From positions 1 to 13,295 of the forward strand of contig JAEEUX010000040.1 in NCBI GenBank assembly GCA_016290695.1: a stretch of DNA of 13,295 nucleotides, read 5' to 3'. The DNA comes from Oscillospiraceae bacterium (GTDB lineage: Bacteria; Bacillota; Clostridia; Oscillospirales; Oscillospiraceae). Made by a program: the position numbers and the translations under genes. Positions 1 through 5,941 of the stretch are shown here, one piece after another. How positions within the stretch are numbered: the first letter of the stretch is position 1; every line of letters begins with the position of its first letter. The notes beneath the pieces were generated by a model, which saw only the letters and a list, made by a program, of their open reading frames with translations, did no database searches and was not told where the DNA came from.

Positions 1-2
1 CA

Positions 3-716
3 CGCAAAAGGATGATACCCGAGGGCTCGGACGCCATCTCCCCCGCACCGCACCATGATATTTATTCGATAGAGGACCTGCGCCAGCTTGTTTTCTCCTT
101 AAAAGAAGCCACGGAATACACTAAGCCCGTCATTGTAAAGGTCGCGGCGGTGCATAATATCGCGGCGATAGCAAGCGGCATAGCCCGCAGCGGCGCGGAC
201 ATAATCGCGATAGACGGCTTCCGCGGCGGAACGGGTGCCGCGCCCACGCGCATAAGGGATAACGTCGGCATCCCGATAGAGCTCGCGCTCGCCGCCGTTG
301 ACCAGCGCTTGCGCGACGAGGGCATACGCAACAAGGTCTCGCTCGTCGTGGGCGGCTCGATACGCAGCGCAGCCGACGTAGTAAAGGCCGTGGCGCTCGG
401 CGCGGACGCCTGCTATATAGCCACGGCGGCTCTTCTCGCGCTCGGCTGTCACCTTTGCAGGACCTGCCAGAGCGGCAAATGCAACTGGGGCATAGCGACG
501 CAGCGCCCCGACCTTGTTAAGCGTCTTAACCCCGATATCGGCAGCCAGCGCCTTGTAAACCTCATGACGGCATGGCGGCACGAGATAATGGAGCTCATGG
601 GCGGCATGGGCATCAACTCCATCGAAGCGCTCAAGGGCAACCGCCTCATGCTGCGCGGCGTCGGGCTGAACGAAAAAGAGCTGGAAATACTCGGAATAGC
701 GCACGCGGGAGAGTGA
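3..716 (+). CDS. gltB: Glutamate synthase FMN/[3Fe-4S] synthase domain, 5' partial
   Basis: This is the C-terminal part of the synthase domain of glutamate synthase, which joins 2-oxoglutarate and ammonia released from glutamine and uses FMN and a [3Fe-4S] cluster. The frame is open to the window edge, and the family continues well N-terminal of PEGSDAISPAPHHDIYS, so the ATG at 12 is internal. Counting from that ATG, the barrel signatures IIAIDGFRGGTGAAP (64-78) and LVVGGSIRSAADVVKA (111-126) are present. The cluster motif is C146-x5-C152-x4-C157 followed by NWGIATQRPDL, with an extra Cys149. The protein ends without the GXGXG domain, which is a separate gene at 2520, so this is the split (archaeal-type) architecture. 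The glutaminase domain would be upstream, outside the window. The TGA stop lies within the first leader hairpin. The family call is secure; the full gene extent is unknown. Confidence 0.93.
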   Translation, partial: RKRMIPEGSDAISPAPHHDIYSIEDLRQLVFSLKEATEYTKPVIVKVAAVHNIAAIASGIARSGADIIAIDGFRGGTGAAPTRIRDNVGIPIELALAAVDQRLRDEGIRNKVSLVVGGSIRSAADVVKAVALGADACYIATAALLALGCHLCRTCQSGKCNWGIATQRPDLVKRLNPDIGSQRLVNLMTAWRHEIMELMGGMGINSIEALKGNRLMLRGVGLNEKELEILGIAHAGE

Positions 717-742
717 TAGCGTGAAAAATCACGCTATCACTC
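711..742 (+). promoter_or_regulatory. Perfect 14-bp hairpin at the end of gltB
   Basis: The arms gagtgatagcgtga (711-724) and tcacgctatcactc (729-742) are perfectly complementary around an AAAA loop. The left arm contains the gltB stop codon. The sequence after the hairpin (aattaaag) has no T-tract, so it is not a normal intrinsic terminator. It may stabilise the 3' end of the upstream cistron or act as the first of three hairpins in the leader of the next gene. Its role is inferred. Confidence 0.75.
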
Positions 743-749
743 AATTAAA

Positions 750-777
750 GGCGTGCCGTGAGGACACGGCACATGCC
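750..777 (+). promoter_or_regulatory. Second leader hairpin (8-bp stem)
   Basis: The arms gtgccgtg (753-760) and cacggcac (765-772) pair perfectly around an AGGA loop. They can be extended by ggc (750-752) with gcc (775-777) across a two-base bulge. It sits 7 bases after the first hairpin and directly before the third structure. No T-tract follows. Tandem hairpins are the kind of target ANTAR proteins bind, but this loop does not fit the usual AxxGxx hexaloop. Confidence 0.65.
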
Positions 778-842
778 ATAATCTCCATCTGCCGCTTGGG
801 AGATTATTATGGCTTTGTGCTGCAAGCGGCAGAATGGAGATT
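778..842 (+). promoter_or_regulatory. Ribosome-binding-site-sequestering hairpin with a decoy site
   Basis: The arm aatctccatctgccgcttg (780-798) pairs with caagcggcag plus atggagatt (823-832 and 834-842), giving 19 base pairs with only A833 bulged. The right arm contains GGAG at 836-839, the ribosome binding site for the ATG at 849. The 24-base loop begins with ggagatta (799-806), an exact copy of the ribosome-binding-site segment at 836-843. The CTCC at 783-786 can therefore pair instead in a shorter 9-bp hairpin (778-786 with 799-807) that leaves the real site free. The two folds exclude each other. Translational control is inferred from the sequence; nothing here identifies the signal. 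Confidence 0.7.
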
Positions 843-848
843 AAAAAC

Positions 849-1289
849 ATGAAGAGAGTATATGTTAACGAAAAATGGTGCCTTGCCTGCCATTTATGCG
901 AATATAACTGTGCCTTTGCCAATTCCGGCATGACGGATATGGCGCTCGCGCTCAAGGGCAAGCCCATTTACCCGAGAATCCACGTCGAGGGCGACGAAAG
1001 GATTTCCTACGCCGTGTCCTGCCGTCACTGTACGGACCCCATGTGCGTAAAAAGCTGCATCGCCGGGGCGCTTTCAAAGGACGGCGAAGTTATCCGCATC
1101 GACAAAAACAAATGCGTCGGCTGCTTCACCTGCGTCCTCGTCTGCCCCTACGGTGCGCTCGCGCCTAACGAGGGCGGCGTAATGCAAAAATGCGAGCTTT
1201 GTCTGCAAAATTCCTGCGGCGAGCCCGCCTGTGTAAAGGGCTGCCCGAACGGCGCGATAGTCTATGAGGAAAGGGGCGCAGCGGAATGA
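849..1289 (+). CDS. 4x[4Fe-4S] ferredoxin-like electron-transfer subunit
   Basis: This 146-residue soluble protein carries 17 cysteines in four groups: C11/14/17/21, C58/61/66/70, C89/92/95/99 and C115/118/123/128/132. The pattern matches the HycB/DmsB/CooF type of four-cluster electron-transfer subunit. The probable role is to pass electrons between the flavoprotein encoded next (1286) and the glutamate synthase core. The ATG at 834 is in frame, but its ATGGAGA is better read as the ribosome binding site for the ATG at 849 (GGAG, 9-base spacing), so the shorter start is chosen. The gene follows the hairpin leader and overlaps the next gene by ATGA, which implies translational coupling. The cluster type is clear; the exact redox partners are inferred from gene order. 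Confidence 0.92.
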   Translation: MKRVYVNEKWCLACHLCEYNCAFANSGMTDMALALKGKPIYPRIHVEGDERISYAVSCRHCTDPMCVKSCIAGALSKDGEVIRIDKNKCVGCFTCVLVCPYGALAPNEGGVMQKCELCLQNSCGEPACVKGCPNGAIVYEERGAAE

Positions 1290-2518
1290 AAAAATACGTC
1301 ATCATCGGAAACGGCGTCGCGGCTGCGGCCTGCATCGAGGGCATACGCAGCGCGGACAGCGAGGGCGAAATAATGGTCGTATCCCGGGAAAAGCACCCGG
1401 TATATTGCCGCCCGCTCATTTCATATTATTTGCAGGGCAAAACCGACACTGAGCGCATGCTCTACAGAAGCCCCGATTTTTACGAGCGCAACGCCTGCCG
1501 CGTCCTCTACGGGCGCAGCGCGGCAAAAATAGACCCCGAAGCGCGCGCGGTAACGCTTGACGACGGCGCCGTTCTCCCCTATGATTCCGTCTGCGTCGCG
1601 GCGGGCTCTTCCCCCTTTGTGCCTCCGATGGAGGGGCTTGACGGCGTTAAGGAAAAATACTCCTTCATGACGCTCGACGACACGCTCGAGCTTGAAAAGG
1701 CGCTTACCGAAACGAGCCGCGTCCTCATAGTCGGCGCGGGGCTTATCGGGCTAAAGTGCGCCGAGGGAATTTTGGAGCGCGTCGGAAGCGTAACGGTATG
1801 CGACCTTGCGGACAGGGTGCTTTCAAGCGTTCTGGACGCCGATTGTGCCGCCATAATGCAGCGCTGGCTTGAGGATAAGGGCGTAAGCTTCCTCCTTGCC
1901 GACAGCGTTGAGCGCTTCAAGGGAGGCAAGGCGGAGATGAAAAGCGGCGCGAGCGTTGATTTTGACGTACTCGTGCTCGCCGTGGGCGTCCGCCCAAACA
2001 CGGCGCTTGTTAAGGACGCAGGCGGCAACGTTAACCGCGGCATAGTCGTATCAGAACGCATGGAAACGAGCATCCCCGATGTTTACGCCGCCGGAGACTG
2101 CGCCGAGGGCGACGACGTCACCACAGGGCAGAAGCGCGTCCTTGCGATACTGCCAAACGCCTATATGCAGGGCCGAACCGCAGGCGTAAATATGGCCGGC
2201 GGCAGCGAAGTATTCGACAAGGGCATGCCGATGAACTCCATAGGCTTTTTCGGCCTGCACGCCATGACGGCGGGCAGCTATGATGGCGAGGTTTACGAGG
2301 AAAAGACGGACGGCTCGCTCAAGCGTCTTTTCACAAAAGACGGCTTCCTCAAGGGCTTCATGCTCATAGGCTGCGATGAGCGCGCCGGAATATATACTTC
2401 CCTCATCAGAGATAAAGTACCCCTCGCCTCGATAGATTTTGACAGGATGAAGCGGGGCGCGACTACCGCCGCCTTTTCTTCGGAAATACGTAGAAAAAAG
2501 TTTGGGGGTGTGGTATAA
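1286..2518 (+). CDS. NAD(P)/FAD-dependent oxidoreductase (glutamate synthase electron-input subunit)
   Basis: This is a 410-residue class-I pyridine nucleotide-disulfide-type reductase without a redox-active CxxxxC pair. The FAD-binding start is VIIGNGVAAAACIEGI (residues 5-20). The second dinucleotide fold is VLIVGAGLIGLKCAEG (146-161). A PNTALV-type segment and the DVYAAGDCAE motif (265-274) close the FAD site. The C-terminal 100 or so residues resemble the dimerisation/partner domain of NirB/rubredoxin-reductase-like proteins. It takes the place that GltD fills in the common bacterial enzyme and probably oxidises NAD(P)H for glutamate synthesis through the adjacent iron-sulfur protein. Its start overlaps the upstream stop (ATGA), and the next gene begins one base after its stop. 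The family is secure; NADH versus NADPH cannot be read from the sequence. Confidence 0.9.
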   Translation: MKKYVIIGNGVAAAACIEGIRSADSEGEIMVVSREKHPVYCRPLISYYLQGKTDTERMLYRSPDFYERNACRVLYGRSAAKIDPEARAVTLDDGAVLPYDSVCVAAGSSPFVPPMEGLDGVKEKYSFMTLDDTLELEKALTETSRVLIVGAGLIGLKCAEGILERVGSVTVCDLADRVLSSVLDADCAAIMQRWLEDKGVSFLLADSVERFKGGKAEMKSGASVDFDVLVLAVGVRPNTALVKDAGGNVNRGIVVSERMETSIPDVYAAGDCAEGDDVTTGQKRVLAILPNAYMQGRTAGVNMAGGSEVFDKGMPMNSIGFFGLHAMTAGSYDGEVYEEKTDGSLKRLFTKDGFLKGFMLIGCDERAGIYTSLIRDKVPLASIDFDRMKRGATTAAFSSEIRRKKFGGVV

Positions 2519-2519
2519 T

Positions 2520-3242
2520 ATGAAAACGATAAACGCGGAAGGGCTCGATTACAGAGCCATAAACGAAAAAATTCGTGAAACGCCGGAAAACTGCCTCATT
2601 GAAGGCTGCTGCGGGCAGCGCTTCATCGGGGCCGGAATGGCGGGCAAAAACATCGAAATCCACGGCGTTCCGGGCAACGCTCTCGGCGCTTACCTCAACG
2701 GCGGCGTCGTAACCGTCCGGGCCAACACGCAGGACGCCGTGGGCGACACGATGAACGAGGGCAAAATCATCATCCACGGCAACATAGGCGACGCTGCGGG
2801 TTACGCCATGCGCGGCGGCAAAATCCTCGTAAACGGCAACGCGGGCTACCGCGCGGGCATACACATGAAGGCCTACAAGGAAAAGATCCCGCTCATGGTA
2901 ATAGGCGGCAAGGCCGGAAGCTTTCTCGGAGAGTATCAGGCGGGCGGCGTGATAGTCGTCCTCAATCTCCACACTCCGCAGGATAAGGCCGTCGGCTTCT
3001 TCCCCTGCACGGGCATGCACGGCGGCAAGATTTTCCTCCGTTCGGACTGCAAGGGCGTTACCTTCCCCGAGCAGGTCACGGCGCGAGCTGCCGACGAAGC
3101 GGATAAGAGCGAGCTGCGCGGGCATATCGCGGAGTTTTGCGCCGTTTTCGGCTACGACATGGATGAAATCCTTTCCGCGCCCTTCACCGTCGTCACCCCG
3201 GACAGCAAGAACCCGTACAGGCAAATGTACGTTGCCAATTAA
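2520..3242 (+). CDS. Glutamate synthase GXGXG-domain protein
   Basis: This 240-residue protein is the free-standing C-terminal beta-helix domain of glutamate synthase. The helix shows as glycine-rich turns, for example NALGAYLNGGVVTV, GDTMNEGKIIIHGNIGDAAG and AMRGGKILVNGNAGYRAG at roughly 60-120, each with G-x-x-x-G spacing. In fused enzymes this domain is structural and helps position the glutaminase and synthase halves and the ammonia tunnel. A TTG at 2502 is in frame, but GGGGGTG at 2504-2510 is a ribosome binding site spaced 9 bases from the ATG at 2520. The gene begins one base after the oxidoreductase stop and is followed 17 bases later by glnA. Its separation from the synthase domain by two redox genes fits the split glutamate synthases of Clostridia and archaea. 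Confidence 0.9.
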   Translation: MKTINAEGLDYRAINEKIRETPENCLIEGCCGQRFIGAGMAGKNIEIHGVPGNALGAYLNGGVVTVRANTQDAVGDTMNEGKIIIHGNIGDAAGYAMRGGKILVNGNAGYRAGIHMKAYKEKIPLMVIGGKAGSFLGEYQAGGVIVVLNLHTPQDKAVGFFPCTGMHGGKIFLRSDCKGVTFPEQVTARAADEADKSELRGHIAEFCAVFGYDMDEILSAPFTVVTPDSKNPYRQMYVAN

Positions 3243-3259
3243 CATATCAGGAGGACGTT

Positions 3260-4471
3260 ATGAAATATTCAAAGGACGAGGTAATTCAATACGCACAGGA
3301 GGAGGACGTTAAATTCATACGTCTTGCTTTCTGCGACGTCTTTGGCAAGCAGAAGAATATTTCCATCATGCCGGGCGAGCTGCCCCGCGCCTTTGAATAC
3401 GGCATCGCGTTCGACGCTTCCTCCATCGCCGGATTCGGGGACGAAACGCGCAGCGACCTTTTGCTCCATCCCGAGCCGGACACGCTCATGCCGCTCCCCT
3501 GGCGACCCGAGCACGGGCGCGTCGTGCAAATGTTCTCCAGCATCACTTACCCGGACGGCAGGGACTTTGGATGCGACACGCGAAATCTGCTCAAAAAGGC
3601 CGTCGCAAAAGCAAAAAGCGCCGGGTACGAATTTACCTTCGGCGCTGAGCAGGAATTTTACCTTTTCCTCCTTGACGATAACGGCACTCCGACTACCGTT
3701 CCCAGCGACTGGGCCGGATATATGGACGTCGCCCCGGAGGATCACGGTGAAAACGTCCGCCGTGAGATTTGCCTCACGCTGGAGCAGATGGGGATTCGCC
3801 CGGAAAGCTCGCACCACGAGGAAGGCCCCGGGCAGAACGAAATAGACTTTCAGTATTCCGGCGCGGTTTCCGCAGCCGACAACGTTATGATGTTCCAGCG
3901 CGTTGTTAACACGGTTGCTTACCGCAACGGGCTCTTTGCCGATTTTTCGCCCAAGCCCATCGAAAGCAGCCCCGGCAACGGGTTTCATATCAATATGGCG
4001 CCGACGAACTCGGAAAACGACGCTGTATTTAACTCCATGATTGCCGGAATTCTTGAAAACATAAAGGACATGACGGCGTTTTTGAACCCCTCGGAGAATT
4101 CTTACCGCCGCCTCGGGCGCAATAAGGCCCCCCGTTATATCTCATGGTCTGCCGAAAACAGATCGCAGCTCATCAGGATCCCTGCCGCTGCGGGAAAATA
4201 CCGCCGCGCCGAGCTTCGCTCCCCTGATCCTTTTGCCAACCCCTATCTTGCCTTCGCGCTGATGATTTACGCGGGTCTCGGCGGGATAGAGCGCTCGCTC
4301 AAGCTCCCCGACTCGGCGGACATAAATTTCTACAAGGCAAGCGCGGAGGAGCTTTCACGCTTCGATAAGCTCCCCGATTCCTTCCGCGAGGCATGCAAAA
4401 TTGCCTCCGCGAGCGGCTTTATCCGCGAGCACATTCCGCCCGAAATACTTTCTATTTACTGCAAGCTGTAA
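3260..4471 (+). CDS. glnA: Glutamine synthetase, type I, short form
   Basis: It makes glutamine from glutamate, ammonia and ATP in the cytoplasm and pairs with the glutamate synthase encoded upstream. Signatures, in order, are DASSIAGF (52-59), GAEQEFYLF with metal ligands E130 and E132 (128-136), HHEEGPGQNEIDF (185-197), GNGFHIN with H243 (239-245), NPSENSYRRL (276-285) and RIPAAAGKYRRAELRSPDPFANPYL (306-330). The DGSS motif reads DASS, but the Asp that binds ammonium is kept. No adenylylation-loop tyrosine motif is seen, so control by an adenylyltransferase is unlikely. At 403 residues it is about 40 shorter than Bacillus-type enzymes, and the missing part is the C-terminal tail after LPDSFREA. 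The ribosome binding site AGGAGG at 3250-3255 fixes the start. The catalytic set looks complete, so activity is expected. Confidence 0.95.
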   Translation: MKYSKDEVIQYAQEEDVKFIRLAFCDVFGKQKNISIMPGELPRAFEYGIAFDASSIAGFGDETRSDLLLHPEPDTLMPLPWRPEHGRVVQMFSSITYPDGRDFGCDTRNLLKKAVAKAKSAGYEFTFGAEQEFYLFLLDDNGTPTTVPSDWAGYMDVAPEDHGENVRREICLTLEQMGIRPESSHHEEGPGQNEIDFQYSGAVSAADNVMMFQRVVNTVAYRNGLFADFSPKPIESSPGNGFHINMAPTNSENDAVFNSMIAGILENIKDMTAFLNPSENSYRRLGRNKAPRYISWSAENRSQLIRIPAAAGKYRRAELRSPDPFANPYLAFALMIYAGLGGIERSLKLPDSADINFYKASAEELSRFDKLPDSFREACKIASASGFIREHIPPEILSIYCKL

Positions 4472-4494
4472 GTGTATCAAGGGAGTCAGTTACA

Positions 4495-5079
4495 ATGAGT
4501 CTGAAAGAGCGTGTTTACAGCGTTCTCGTCGTATCTTCGGCAGAAAAACTGAATACAGCTCTTTCTTCCCTGCTCCCGGAGGCGCGTTATGCGCCCGTCC
4601 AGACGGTGGGTAATGTCAGCGCGGCCAAAAGGATCTGGTCGGAGCGCAGTTTTGATTACGTCATAATCAATTCTCCCCTGCCGGACGAGGTTGGGACACG
4701 TTTCGCCATCGACATAGGCAAGGCTGCCGGAACCGTCGTTCTCCTGCTCGTGAAGGCGGAAATACACAACGAGGTTCGGGAAAAGGTCGCCGAGCACGGC
4801 GTTTTCACGCTTCCGAAGCCCGTGAGCCTGCAGGTTCTTTCCCTCGCGCTCGACTGGATGGCAAGCATGCGTGAGCGCTTGAGAGGCATGGAAAAGAAAA
4901 CGCTCTCCTTTGAAGAAAAAATGGAGGAAATACGCATAGTCAACCGCGCCAAATGGCTCCTTATCTCCGAGCTTAAAATGGACGAACCGCAGGCGCACCG
5001 CTATATAGAAAAGCAGGCCATGGACAGATGCGTTTCCCGCCGCGAGGTCGCTGAGGAAATTATACGCACCTATACATAG
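4495..5079 (+). CDS. ANTAR-domain RNA-binding regulator with degenerate receiver
   Basis: This 194-residue protein has a receiver-like domain (about 5-120), a short linker helix and an ANTAR domain (about 139-192). The ANTAR signature is IRIVNRAKWLLISELKMDEPQAHRYIEKQAMDR, broken here at 147-166 and 167-178. ANTAR proteins bind tandem RNA hairpins and prevent transcription termination. The receiver looks non-phosphorylatable: the acidic pair after strand 1 is S14-S15, the phospho-acceptor Asp position is N59 (in DYVIINSPLP), the conserved Thr/Ser is Val, and only the Lys of LPKP (K108) is kept. It lies 23 bases after glnA with ribosome binding site GGGAG at 4481-4485. The frame is open back to 4393, but that part is a shadow of glnA. 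A role in nitrogen control is inferred from context. Confidence 0.9.
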   Translation: MSLKERVYSVLVVSSAEKLNTALSSLLPEARYAPVQTVGNVSAAKRIWSERSFDYVIINSPLPDEVGTRFAIDIGKAAGTVVLLLVKAEIHNEVREKVAEHGVFTLPKPVSLQVLSLALDWMASMRERLRGMEKKTLSFEEKMEEIRIVNRAKWLLISELKMDEPQAHRYIEKQAMDRCVSRREVAEEIIRTYT

Positions 5080-5105
5080 TCCTTACGGCTCAATTACCGA
5101 AATGA

Positions 5106-5116
5106 AACTTCGTCGT
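5106..5116 (+). repeat. Left copy of an 11-bp inverted repeat flanking the toxin-antitoxin pair
   Basis: aacttcgtcgt at 5106-5116 is the exact reverse complement of acgacgaagtt at 5850-5860. The match continues outward as TTCT after one extra base on the left side. The two copies bracket the Phd/Doc module closely. They may be remnants of the insertion event, but no transposase or target duplication is visible. Confidence 0.5.
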
Positions 5117-5182
5117 ATTCTATCTCAGTGCAGCTTTAAAGAACCAGGCAGGCGCACTTAGCTTGTGTCCGACATAAACAGG

Positions 5183-5210
5183 TTGATTTTCGCCTGTATT
5201 GTGTTATACT
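5183..5210 (+). promoter_or_regulatory. Promoter of the phd-doc operon with a possible operator
   Basis: The -35 TTGATT (5183-5188) and -10 TATACT (5205-5210) are separated by 16 bases, just upstream of the ribosome binding site CGGAGGT (5216-5222). An inverted repeat acagg (5178-5182) / cctgt (5193-5197) straddles the -35 element and could be the operator through which the antitoxin represses its own operon, as in known Phd/Doc pairs. The 5' leader would be very short. Confidence 0.55.
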
Positions 5211-5229
5211 TTCCTCGGAGGTAGATTTT

Positions 5230-5472
5230 ATGTCAATTGATACCAGCGCCATTGTAACTGCGGCAGAGGCAAATCAAAATTTTGCCGATGTAGCAAGATT
5301 GGCAGAGGCAAAGGGGCATGTTGTTGTTATTAAGGATAACCGTCCGAAAATGCTTGTGATTGACCTTGACACGGAGCCGCAAATCGACATGACAGAGGAC
5401 GAGAAATTCAACTTTATTGCGTCCCGGATTCTGACACAGCACAGAGCCGCATTTGAGGAACTTGCGAAATGA
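5230..5472 (+). CDS. phd: Phd/YefM-family antitoxin
   Basis: This small 80-residue protein has the Phd/YefM N-terminal DNA-binding fold, visible as SAIVTAAEANQNFADVARLAEAKG (6-29) followed by VVVIKDNRPKMLVIDL (31-46). The C-terminal part, rich in acidic and helical residues (DMTEDEKFNFIASRILTQHRAAFEEL), is the segment that in this family folds on and blocks the toxin. It overlaps the toxin gene by four bases (ATGA). The ribosome binding site CGGAGG fixes the start. The base composition is lower in G+C than that of the genes on either side, which suggests acquisition. It most likely neutralises Doc and represses the shared promoter. Confidence 0.88.
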   Translation: MSIDTSAIVTAAEANQNFADVARLAEAKGHVVVIKDNRPKMLVIDLDTEPQIDMTEDEKFNFIASRILTQHRAAFEELAK

Positions 5473-5846
5473 TACGATTCTCAAAGGAAAAGATATTGTT
5501 GCTCCACAAAATCATGGCAGAAGCCACCGGCGGCGGCATTGGCTTACGGGATGAAGCGCTGCTGGACAGTGCTATCGAGGCTGCATTTGCCGGATACGGC
5601 GATCAGGAATTCTATCCTACTAAAGAAGAAAAGGGAGCCCGACTCGGCTATGCCTTGATTTCAAATCATGCGTTTTTAGACGGTAATAAGAGAATCGGCA
5701 TTTATGTTATGCTCTCATTCCTTGAAATGAATGGTATACGGATTAAATGCACGGATGACGAACTGGTTAATATTGGCCTCTCTGTTGCCGATGGGAGCAT
5801 GAAGTACGAAGCTTTGCTTCAATGGGTTATCGAACACAAAGCATAA
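5469..5846 (+). CDS. doc: Doc-family toxin (Fic fold)
   Basis: This 125-residue protein carries the Fic/Doc signature HAFLDGNKRIG at 67-77, with H67, D71, N73, K74 and R75 in the expected places (P1 Doc has HPFNDGNKRT). Family members of the Doc type phosphorylate elongation factor Tu and stop translation. The length fits a complete Doc protein, and no catalytic residue is missing, so it should be active when free of the antitoxin. Its start codon lies within the last codon and stop of phd, so the two are translationally coupled. There is no separate promoter, and no clear terminator follows. It is carried as a chromosomal accessory module between the nitrogen operon and an unrelated phosphatase. 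Confidence 0.9.
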   Translation: MIRFSKEKILLLHKIMAEATGGGIGLRDEALLDSAIEAAFAGYGDQEFYPTKEEKGARLGYALISNHAFLDGNKRIGIYVMLSFLEMNGIRIKCTDDELVNIGLSVADGSMKYEALLQWVIEHKA

Positions 5847-5849
5847 AGA

Positions 5850-5860
5850 ACGACGAAGTT
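5850..5860 (-). repeat. Right copy of the 11-bp inverted repeat flanking the toxin-antitoxin pair
   Basis: acgacgaagtt at 5850-5860, four bases after the doc stop, is the reverse complement of 5106-5116. Locally it also lies in a weak hairpin (agaac 5847-5851 with gttct 5858-5862). There is no T-tract, so it is not a convincing terminator. Confidence 0.45.
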
Positions 5861-5892
5861 CTGCTTGTAAAAGGCGGCCCTTACGATTAAGC

Positions 5893-5921
5893 TTGCAGAG
5901 CTTCCTTAAAGGCGATAGAAT
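5893..5921 (+). promoter_or_regulatory. Possible promoter of the PHP phosphatase gene
   Basis: TTGCAG (5893-5898) and TAGAAT (5916-5921) are spaced by 17 bases. The -35 match is poor, and the predicted transcript start would almost touch the ribosome binding site at 5929-5936, so this is tentative. Confidence 0.3.
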
Positions 5922-5941
5922 AATAAGCAGAGGTGAAACCC

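Noticed and set aside
711..742. Intrinsic terminator after gltB
   Set aside because: The stem is strong but no T-tract follows, and the next gene belongs to the same pathway.
834..848. ATG at 834 as start of the iron-sulfur gene
   Set aside because: ATGGAGA there is better read as the ribosome binding site for ATG 849, and no binding site of its own precedes 834.
2502..2519. TTG at 2502 as start of the GXGXG gene
   Set aside because: It overlaps the ribosome binding site of the ATG at 2520 and adds residues untypical of the domain.
4393..4494. N-terminal extension of the ANTAR protein, or a frameshifted glutamine synthetase tail
   Set aside because: The extension overlaps glnA in another frame, does not resemble the missing tail, and a good ribosome binding site fixes ATG 4495.
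5888..5902. Small hairpin aagct-tgcag-agctt after doc as terminator
   Set aside because: The stem is short and no T-tract follows.
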